A DNA stretch of 6,455 nt, taken from NCBI GenBank assembly GCA_900557435.1, contig USSH01000148.1:1-6455 (forward strand), written 5' to 3'. Below, piece by piece: positions 1 through 4,376 of this stretch. Each line of letters begins with the position of its first letter. Positions within the stretch are counted from its first letter, which is position 1. Made by a program: the position numbers and the translations under genes. This DNA comes from an uncultured Coprococcus sp. Its GTDB lineage: Bacteria > Bacillota > Clostridia > Lachnospirales > Lachnospiraceae. The notes beneath the pieces are model-generated. The model saw nothing but the letters and a program-made list of their open reading frames with translations. It was not told where the DNA came from and searched no databases.

Positions 1-203
1 CTGTTTAATGCGATGAAATAGGCGCCCATGCAGAATGAGCTCATGAGGTGTGATTTCCCTATGTCATCGGCACGCTCAAGGATTGCCTTGTACTCGTTCT
101 TTATTGCTTTGCTGTCAATGCTCAAATGCTGTGCTTTTGCCTGTTTCATACATGAATTGTGATAGAAATAACCAAATAATTTCTGCGTAAATCCGTAATC
201 CAT
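1..203 (-). CDS. L-2-amino-thiazoline-4-carboxylic acid hydrolase-like protein, N-terminal part (partial)
   Basis: The reverse strand opens at ATG (203-201) and stays open for 67 codons to the window edge, so the C-terminal part is missing. The start is supported by an AAAGGAAA Shine-Dalgarno at about 211-218. The visible protein begins MDYGFTQKLFGYFYHNSC and continues with YKAILERADDIGKSHLMSS and CMGAYFIALN. From memory, the 'ERA-DIG-S-LM-S-MGAYFIA' pattern is typical of the N-terminal region of the family named after L-2-amino-thiazoline-4-carboxylic acid (ATC) hydrolase. That enzyme was first described in bacteria that convert ATC to cysteine. Many clostridial members have no proven substrate and often sit beside TetR regulators, as here. 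The repressor gene lies 79 bp upstream on the same strand, with an operator-like dyad between them. The family call is moderately supported; the actual reaction is not. Confidence 0.6.
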   Translation of the reverse strand, partial: MDYGFTQKLFGYFYHNSCMKQAKAQHLSIDSKAIKNEYKAILERADDIGKSHLMSSFCMGAYFIALN

Positions 204-220
204 AGTTACATTTCCTTTCT

Positions 221-242
221 ATTTGACACCAGTCAAATTATC
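221..242 (-). promoter_or_regulatory. Operator-like dyad with adjoining -10 hexamer before the hydrolase-like gene
   Basis: ATTTGAC-ACCA-GTCAAAT (221-238) is a perfect inverted repeat with 7-bp arms and a 4-bp centre, a size typical of TetR-family operators. On the minus strand a GATAAT hexamer (242-237) abuts and slightly overlaps it, in the same way that the repressor's own -10 abuts its dyad. No convincing -35 is present at 17 bp upstream, so a separate promoter is likely but unproven. Otherwise the gene could be read from the repressor promoter. Confidence 0.5.
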
Positions 243-282
243 TATTTATGTGAACGTGGCAAATCGGCGAAGAGAGTTAGTG

Positions 283-948
283 TTATTCACCTTGTTCATC
301 GGGCGCTCTGCCTATCTGTAGTTCTGCTTCTATTCCGTGCAACAGAACATTCATAGCCTCCATAAATGCAGTTTTCATTTCCGCTGTGACTCCACTTTTG
401 CATGAATCATCTGCGATCATTTCACAAATTATTGAGAATTCAGCCAGAGAGAGCATATACACGGTTTTATCAGATAATTTTCTGGCCGTGATTCCACGTT
501 TGTATAACTCGTCATAATACTTAAGCGCAAAGCCGGCGCTTCTTTCTATGTAGATGCTGCGGAATTTCTCCAGGCATTTGCCGGAGTCATTTTTCAGCAG
601 CATATGAAAGAGCTGCATGTCGCCCTCAAGCATATCGAATATCTGTATTGATACCCTGGAATACAACACCTTGAGCAGCTCGTCATCTGACATGGCAGTG
701 AAGCCTGTTCCGATCAAGGATTCTGTGGCTTCCATGAGCTTTCGGCCGCTTTCCGCAAATATCTCATTGAACATTTCTTCTTTGCCTGAGAAATGCTTGT
801 ATATTGCGCCAGCAGTGATGCCGGCTCTTGCGGCGATCTTACGCATGGACGCCTCCTGATATCCAACCTCAAGAAAGACTTCCATGGCACTTTTCAGTAT
901 TGCCGCCCTTGTTTCCTTTGTACTTTCCCGAATGATAGCCACCTCCAT
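283..948 (-). CDS. TetR/AcrR family transcriptional repressor
   Basis: The protein is up to 221 residues, the usual TetR-family size, and would act in the cytoplasm as a dimeric ligand-responsive DNA-binding protein. The N-terminal HTH domain spans about residues 12-60. It includes the first helix (ILKSAMEVFLEVGY) and the recognition segment SMRKIAARAGITAGAIYKHF followed by SGKEEMF, all classic for TetR. The C-terminal ligand domain (about 65-205) is helical and diverged, so the ligand cannot be guessed. The ATG at 948 overlaps the only good Shine-Dalgarno, GGAGGTG (946-940). That site would instead serve an in-frame ATT at 933 eight bases downstream, giving a 216-residue product starting at RESTKETR. 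The gene is transcribed away from the flavodoxin operon. It precedes the hydrolase-like gene and probably represses itself through the dyad at 959-973. Confidence 0.93.
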   Translation of the reverse strand: MEVAIIRESTKETRAAILKSAMEVFLEVGYQEASMRKIAARAGITAGAIYKHFSGKEEMFNEIFAESGRKLMEATESLIGTGFTAMSDDELLKVLYSRVSIQIFDMLEGDMQLFHMLLKNDSGKCLEKFRSIYIERSAGFALKYYDELYKRGITARKLSDKTVYMLSLAEFSIICEMIADDSCKSGVTAEMKTAFMEAMNVLLHGIEAELQIGRAPDEQGE

Positions 949-958
949 TTGCTATTTG

Positions 959-1002
959 GTAAACACTGTTTACTTTATATCACATGAGATTTGCAAAATC
1001 AA
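959..1002 (-). promoter_or_regulatory. Repressor promoter with overlapping operator
   Basis: On the minus strand, TTGATT (1002-997), a 17-bp spacer and TATAAA (979-974) form a good housekeeping promoter. A perfect inverted repeat, GTAAACA-G-TGTTTAC (973-959), begins at the base after the -10. It covers the expected transcription start near 967. A repressor bound here would block initiation, so autorepression by the TetR protein is the natural reading (inference). The 5' leader would be only about 20-35 bases. Confidence 0.75.
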
Positions 1003-1063
1003 GCGGCCAGAAGATTAAATGAGTTAATTGAAAATTTCTATCATTAAGCGACCAATGTAACAA

Positions 1064-1080
1064 TATGCCTTTGAGGCATA
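1064..1080. other. Small hairpin in the divergent spacer
   Basis: TATGCC-tttga-GGCATA is a perfect 6-bp inverted repeat with a 5-base loop. It is followed by a partly palindromic AT-rich stretch (AATTGATAATTCAAT, 1080-1094). No T-tract of terminator quality follows. It could be part of a small transcript ending at the terminator-like hairpin at 1127-1162, or a protein site; nothing decides between them. Confidence 0.35.
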
Positions 1081-1126
1081 ATTGATAATTCAATATAGGT
1101 ATTAGACATATAGATGTATTAGTACT

Positions 1127-1162
1127 AAAATAAGCATGTATGCAAAAGTACATGCTTATTTT
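1127..1162. terminator. Bidirectional terminator-like hairpin with no obvious gene to terminate
   Basis: AAAATAAGCATGTA (1127-1140) and TACATGCTTATTTT (1149-1162) pair perfectly over 14 bp around an 8-base loop. A-rich and T-rich ends allow action in either direction. It sits between two divergent promoters (tetR at about 1002 going left, flavodoxin at about 1228 going right), so no annotated gene ends here. It may end a short unannotated RNA or insulate the two operons. Confidence 0.6.
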
Positions 1163-1168
1163 TATGCT

Positions 1169-1189
1169 CATACATACGGCGTATGTGTG
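1169..1189. promoter_or_regulatory. Operator-like inverted repeat upstream of the flavodoxin operon
   Basis: The core ACATAC-GGC-GTATGT (1172-1186) is perfect. Extending to CATACATAC/GTATGTGTG gives 8 of 9 matching positions. The size and symmetry fit a binding site for a dimeric regulator. It differs in sequence from both dyads at the repressor and hydrolase-like genes, so a different regulator is likely. Confidence 0.45.
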
Positions 1190-1207
1190 GGCGGATGTTT
1201 GAAAATG

Positions 1208-1233
1208 TGTCACGTTTTGACGAAAACTTGACA
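1208..1233. promoter_or_regulatory. 26-bp near-perfect dyad overlapping the flavodoxin -35
   Basis: TGTCACGTTTT (1208-1218) and AAAACTTGACA (1223-1233) are reverse complements at 10 of 11 positions around a GACG centre. The right arm contains the TTGACA -35 hexamer (1228-1233), so a bound protein would directly affect RNA polymerase. The regulator is not identifiable from the sequence. Confidence 0.55.
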
Positions 1234-1258
1234 TGCAACATCAACCACCCAGCAGAAT
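1228..1258 (+). promoter_or_regulatory. Probable flavodoxin operon promoter
   Basis: A perfect TTGACA (1228-1233) is followed by CAGAAT (1253-1258), matching the -10 consensus at four of six positions, at a long 19-bp spacing. No better -10 exists at 16-18 bp. A weak, elongated promoter next to dyads fits one that needs an activator, but this is inference. Confidence 0.4.
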
Positions 1259-1263
1259 GTTGC
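1235..1263 (+). promoter_or_regulatory. Inverted repeat spanning the flavodoxin promoter spacer and -10
   Basis: GCAACAT (1235-1241) and ATGTTGC (1257-1263) are perfect reverse complements separated by 15 bases. They cover most of the spacer and the proposed -10 hexamer. This could be two half-sites for a dimeric regulator; transcripts starting near 1265 would not contain it, so an RNA role is unlikely. Confidence 0.4.
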
Positions 1264-1302
1264 TGACAGTGGGATGATGAGTAATTAAAGGAGGTTTACA
1301 TA

Positions 1303-1779
1303 ATGTCAAAGAAACTTATAGCATATTTTAGTGCAAGCGGAACCACGAAAAAGGTTGCAGAGATGATATCGGAGGCAGCAGGCGCAGATCTGTACGAGAT
1401 CAAACCAAAGGAACTGTACACCAAGGCTGACCTTGACTGGATGAACAAGAAATCCAGGAGCAGCGTCGAGATGAGTGACAAGAAGATCAGACCGGAGCTT
1501 GATGATTCAGATGCACACATTGAGAATTATGATGAGATCGTACTTGGATTCCCTATCTGGTGGTATGTGGCTCCAACGATCATCAACACATTTCTTGAGA
1601 AATACGACTTTACAGGCAAGAAGATCACACTGTTCGCAACATCGGGCGGAAGTGGATTTGGCAACACTATCAAGGAACTCCAGCCGTCAGCACCGGGAGT
1701 TGAGTTTGTAGAAGGCGGACTGCTTAACAGGGCAAACAGACAGGAGATCGAAAAGTGGGTTGACAAAACACTCGCGTAG
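1303..1779 (+). CDS. Flavodoxin (short-chain, Flavodoxin_4-like)
   Basis: This 158-residue soluble FMN-binding electron carrier or flavodoxin-fold reductase starts at ATG 1303, with AAAGGAGG eight bases upstream. The N-terminal beta strand KLIAYFSASGTTKKVAEMI (about 4-22) holds the phosphate loop S10-x-S12-G-T-T. The segment LGFPIWWYVAPTIINTFLE (about 81-99), with W86-W87, forms the loop that flanks the isoalloxazine ring. ATSGGSGFGNT (about 112-122) is the third flavin-contacting loop. Length and motifs match the clostridial flavodoxins often encoded beside carboxymuconolactone decarboxylases or aldo/keto reductases. The next gene starts about 21 bp downstream, so the two are almost certainly co-transcribed. 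The partner reductase and electron acceptor are unknown. Several dyads in front of the gene suggest inducible expression. Confidence 0.93.
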   Translation: MSKKLIAYFSASGTTKKVAEMISEAAGADLYEIKPKELYTKADLDWMNKKSRSSVEMSDKKIRPELDDSDAHIENYDEIVLGFPIWWYVAPTIINTFLEKYDFTGKKITLFATSGGSGFGNTIKELQPSAPGVEFVEGGLLNRANRQEIEKWVDKTLA

Positions 1780-1800
1780 GACATAGAAACAGAGTTACAT

Positions 1801-2583
1801 TTGGAGGAGAAAAATATAGCAAAGATAGTACAGACAGCGGGAAGAAATGCACTCGGAGAGTTCGCTCCTGAGTTCGCACATTTTAATGACGATGTTCTCT
1901 TTGGAGAGAACTGGAACAACAATGACATCGATGTAAAGACCAGAAGTATAATAACTGTTGTGGCACTCATGGCACAGGGAATCACTGACTCATCGCTCAA
2001 GTTCCATCTTCAGAATGCGAAGGATCACGGCGTATCACAGAAGGAGATCGCAGCGGTTATCACACATGTAGGTTTCTATGCCGGCTGGCCAAAGGCATGG
2101 GCAGTATTCAATCTGGCAAAGGAAGTGTGGAATGTAAATGAGGGCGATCTGCCATATGAGGATGAGGCCATGAGAGCACATGCAAAGAGCATGGTATTCC
2201 CTATCGGACAGCCAAATGATGCATTTGCCCAGTATTTCATAGGACACAGCTATTTGGCTCCAGTATCGACAAGCCAGGTTGGAGTGTTCAACGTTACGTT
2301 TGAGCCGGGCTGCCGTAACAACTGGCATATCCATCATGCAAAGAGCGGTGGCGGTCAGATACTTGTGTGTGTCGGCGGACGTGGATATTATCAGGAGGAG
2401 GGCAAGCCTGCAGTGGAGATGAAACCAGGCGATTGCATCAACATTCCTGCTGAGGTAAAACACTGGCACGGTGCAGCTCCTGATAGTTGGTTCAGCCATC
2501 TTGCAATCGAGGTACCTGGCGAGGAGACATCAAATGAGTGGTGTGAGCCTGTGACGGATGAGAAGTACGGAAAGCTGCAGTAA
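1801..2583 (+). CDS. Carboxymuconolactone decarboxylase family protein fused to a C-terminal cupin
   Basis: The protein has about 260 residues in two domains. Residues about 20-110 form an AhpD/CMD-like helical domain (LGEFAPEFAHFNDDVLFGE, TRSIITVVALMAQGI, ITHVGFYAGWPKAWAVF). It has no CxxC, so an AhpD-type peroxidase reaction is unlikely. Residues about 160-240 form a cupin. Its probable metal ligands are H176 and H178 (WHIHH), Q186 in the place of the usual Glu, and H221 or H223 in the second motif (PGDCINIPAEVKHWHGA). CMD-cupin fusions are common in Clostridia beside flavodoxins, and their substrate is generally not established. The listed start is TTG at 1801, with only a weak AGAG upstream. 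The strong GGAGGAG (1803-1809) lies inside the frame and points to ATA at 1816. Either way both domains are intact. Confidence 0.9.
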   Translation: MEEKNIAKIVQTAGRNALGEFAPEFAHFNDDVLFGENWNNNDIDVKTRSIITVVALMAQGITDSSLKFHLQNAKDHGVSQKEIAAVITHVGFYAGWPKAWAVFNLAKEVWNVNEGDLPYEDEAMRAHAKSMVFPIGQPNDAFAQYFIGHSYLAPVSTSQVGVFNVTFEPGCRNNWHIHHAKSGGGQILVCVGGRGYYQEEGKPAVEMKPGDCINIPAEVKHWHGAAPDSWFSHLAIEVPGEETSNEWCEPVTDEKYGKLQ

Positions 2584-2630
2584 ATCTGTAGTAAATAACG
2601 CAAGTGACAATATCATATGAATATATATAG

Positions 2631-2700
2631 GCCATCCTGGTATAAATATGATTCGCGGTTGAATGCAAATGGATATTTATATTCAGGTGGCTTTTTATTT
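2631..2700 (+). terminator. Rho-independent terminator of the flavodoxin/CMD operon
   Basis: A long imperfect stem runs from GCCATCCTGGTATAAATAT (2631-2649) to ATATTTATATTCAGGTGGC (2673-2691). It has nine perfect inner pairs plus CCTG/CAGG and GCCA/TGGC blocks separated by small bulges. A TTTTTATTT tail follows (2692-2700). The loop contains a small ATTC/GAAT mini-hairpin. It lies 47 bases after the CMD-cupin stop codon. Confidence 0.8.
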
Positions 2701-2790
2701 GGACATTGGTCACAGATCTAGATTAAGCAGAATCATAGGCAGACATGATGACAAAATTTCTCAATAAAACCGGTGACAGAGATTAACTGA

Positions 2791-2822
2791 TTGACAAAGC
2801 ACCCAAGTCTAAGGCATATAGA
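2791..2822 (+). promoter_or_regulatory. Possible promoter for the FAH-family gene
   Basis: TTGACA (2791-2796) is a perfect -35. At usual spacing the -10 is poor (GCATAT or CATATA), and the best hexamer, TATAGA (2817-2822), is at 20 bp. A promoter is expected here because a terminator precedes and the gene is otherwise isolated, but its exact position is uncertain. I see no feature in 2701-2790. Confidence 0.35.
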
Positions 2823-2852
2823 TGGTGATATTTGAAGAAACAATGCCAGGAT

Positions 2853-2892
2853 TATGGAGAACGCCATATAGGTGTATATTAATATGGGAGGA
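2853..2892 (+). promoter_or_regulatory. Leader with two mutually exclusive hairpins at the FAH ribosome binding site
   Basis: TATGG (2853-2857) can pair with CCATA (2864-2868). Alternatively CCATAT (2864-2869) can pair with ATATGG (2882-2887), whose last two bases belong to the GGGAGGA Shine-Dalgarno (2886-2892). The stems are short (5 and 6 bp), so functional switching is only a possibility. Confidence 0.25.
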
Positions 2893-2900
2893 CAGAAGAT

Positions 2901-3758
2901 ATGAGATTATATACAATAGAGACAAATGGAATAGCAAAGGTGGCAGTGGGGATGGATGATGCAATGTACACGGTGGATTCATTCGGCGTGGATGTCAGGG
3001 ATATGAATGAGCTTATATGCAATTGGTCACAGCTCGGAGATGTCATCAGGCAGAAACTTGCAAATGTTGATGTGCCACCGGTCACTAATTATAAGATACT
3101 GGCACCAATCATCAGACCGCTTCAGGATGTAGTATGCCTTGGGGTAAACTACCGTGAGCATGTAGAGGAGACCGCAGATGTGCTGGATTTCAGCAAGAAA
3201 TCTGCCACAGTGTATTTCTCCAAGCGGGTAAACAAATGCACTGCACCGGAAGATTATATCCCGAACTATGATTTTGTGGATAAACTGGATTACGAAGTTG
3301 AGCTTGGCGTGATACTCGGCAGAGATGCGTTCCGCGTGGATGCTGAGTCGGCGGATGATTACATATTTGGATATACGATAATCAATGATGTGAGTGCAAG
3401 AGATATACAGTTAAAGCATCAGCAGTGGTATTTTGGCAAGAGCCTTGACGGATATACCCCGATGGGACCTTGTATAGTGACTGCAGATGAGATTGACAAT
3501 GTGCATGATCTTGATATAACCTGTTATGTAAATGGTGAAAAGCGACAGTCGAGCAACACCGGATATATGATAACCACAGTTGAGGAGGCGATAGCGGAGC
3601 TCTCTCAGGGGATGACTCTCTCTGCTGGAACTGTGATCGCAACCGGAACTCCGGGAGGAGTGGGTATGGGCATGAAACCACCTGTGTACCTGGAGAGCGG
3701 CGATGTGGTAAGATGTGAGATAGAAAATATCGGTGTGTTGGAAAACACAGTGGAATAA
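2901..3758 (+). CDS. Fumarylacetoacetate hydrolase (FAH) family protein
   Basis: This 285-residue cytoplasmic enzyme belongs to a Mg/Mn-dependent family that acts on 2-oxo acids: acylpyruvate hydrolases, oxaloacetate decarboxylases, and the 2-hydroxyhepta-2,4-diene-1,7-dioate isomerase type. An N-terminal segment (1-70) precedes the FAH core (about 75-285). Visible active-site features are NYREHVEE, with H87 and E90 matching the HxxE catalytic pair of FAHD1-type enzymes. The acidic metal ligands are E132 and E134 (LDYEVELGVILGR) and D163 (INDVSARD), with K180 in GKSLDGYTPMGP and the substrate loop ATGTPGGVGMG (247-257). All key residues are present, so it should be active; the substrate is not predictable. 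The start at ATG 2901 has GGGAGGA nine bases upstream. It appears monocistronic, since the next gene has its own promoter. Confidence 0.93.
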   Translation: MRLYTIETNGIAKVAVGMDDAMYTVDSFGVDVRDMNELICNWSQLGDVIRQKLANVDVPPVTNYKILAPIIRPLQDVVCLGVNYREHVEETADVLDFSKKSATVYFSKRVNKCTAPEDYIPNYDFVDKLDYEVELGVILGRDAFRVDAESADDYIFGYTIINDVSARDIQLKHQQWYFGKSLDGYTPMGPCIVTADEIDNVHDLDITCYVNGEKRQSSNTGYMITTVEEAIAELSQGMTLSAGTVIATGTPGGVGMGMKPPVYLESGDVVRCEIENIGVLENTVE

Positions 3759-3760
3759 TA

Positions 3761-3824
3761 CCTATATCAAATGCTGAGAATTTTCAGCGTGAGTGATATA
3801 ATGAAACAAGAAAGTTGATATAGG
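3761..3824. promoter_or_regulatory. Perfect 10-bp inverted repeat enclosing a promoter, with an inner hairpin
   Basis: CCTATATCAA (3761-3770) and TTGATATAGG (3815-3824) are perfect reverse complements 44 bases apart. Between them lies a second palindrome, GCTGAGAA/TTTTCAGC (3773-3788), followed by the promoter of the next gene. Paired operator half-sites around a promoter, or a structured 3' end for FAH read-through RNA, are both possible. There is no U-tract, so it is not a standard terminator. Confidence 0.5.
3774..3802 (+). promoter_or_regulatory. Extended -10 promoter of the YunG-like gene
   Basis: TGATATAAT (3794-3802) is a perfect TATAAT preceded by the extended TGn motif. CTGAGA (3774-3779), with four of six -35 matches, lies exactly 17 bp upstream. 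Transcription would start near 3809, giving a leader of about 47 bases. Confidence 0.65.
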
Positions 3825-3855
3825 AAGACAACTTATAGTACCGAGGATAACACAA

Positions 3856-4308
3856 ATGAATGAAAAAAAGACATACAATTTCTGGGGCTGGGAGAATGCG
3901 GATGCGCCAGCCATCACAGATGAATATCCGGGGATAAATACCCCAACAGATCTATACGATGCATTGAGTCATATCTGGTGTGCGGATACCTGTGCGCCGA
4001 GGATGAGGGACAGATGGACAAATGAGAATATGACGCTGGGGCAGTGCTCTATCACTGCGTTCCTGGCACAGGATATATTTGGCGGAAAAGTGTACGGTAT
4101 AAAGAGACCGGGCGGAAATTATCATTGTTACAATGTGATAGGTGACTGCGCTTTTGATCTCACAAGTGAGCAGTTCGGCGATGAAGTCTTGAATTACGAG
4201 GATAATCCGGAGCAGCAGCGAGAGGTACATTTTGCAAAGGAAGAGAAAAGACTGAGGTATGAGTATCTGAAGGAGGCACTCAGAGAATATACTGCATGCA
4301 GACGCTGA
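3856..4308 (+). CDS. YunG-like conserved protein with possible Cys-His-Asp triad
   Basis: The protein has 150 residues, no signal peptide and no membrane segment. The central block runs from W54 (RWTNENMTLGQCSITAFL) through AQDIFGGKVYGI to NYHCYNVIGDCAFDLTSEQF. It matches, from memory, the conserved 'W..NPTLGQCAVTAL..QD.FGG...H.WN...DLT..QF' pattern of the Bacillus YunG family. C64, H90 and D101 are spaced as in transglutaminase- or papain-like folds, so a cysteine-hydrolase or amidase-like activity is conceivable but unproven. The C-terminal 30 residues are charged and helical (AKEEKRLRYEYLKEALREY). The start at ATG 3856 has CGAGGA nine bases upstream. A separate extended -10 promoter argues that it is not simply the tail of the FAH transcript. 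The following gene begins 68 bp later. Confidence 0.75.
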   Translation: MNEKKTYNFWGWENADAPAITDEYPGINTPTDLYDALSHIWCADTCAPRMRDRWTNENMTLGQCSITAFLAQDIFGGKVYGIKRPGGNYHCYNVIGDCAFDLTSEQFGDEVLNYEDNPEQQREVHFAKEEKRLRYEYLKEALREYTACRR

Positions 4309-4376
4309 CAGAGAAGGGCATAGTTTCAAAGATACAATAACAACATATATTTAATGGGATTTATGGGGGAAAGAAA

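Noticed and set aside
1127..1162. Hairpin as the terminator of the repressor or flavodoxin gene
   Set aside because: Both genes start, rather than end, on either side of it, so it cannot serve as their normal terminator.
1228..1263. MerR-type promoter with operator in a 19-bp spacer
   Set aside because: The spacing fits, but the dyad is not centred in the spacer and no MerR gene is in the window; kept only as a generic dyad.
1527..2000. Long minus-strand reading frame opposite flavodoxin and CMD genes
   Set aside because: Shadow of two well-supported plus-strand genes; low-complexity Ser/Leu-rich translation, no ribosome site.
283..2583. Repressor plus flavodoxin/CMD as a defence or toxin-antitoxin module
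   Set aside because: All domains are metabolic or regulatory; no nuclease, toxin or phage-related motif is present.
2745..2786. Tiny plus-strand frame (MMTKFLNKTGDRD) in the spacer before the FAH gene
   Set aside because: Only 13 codons, with no Shine-Dalgarno and no context.
3732..3747. TGTGTT/AACACA inverted repeat near the end of the FAH gene
   Set aside because: Inside coding sequence with no T-tract; probably a by-product of codon choice.
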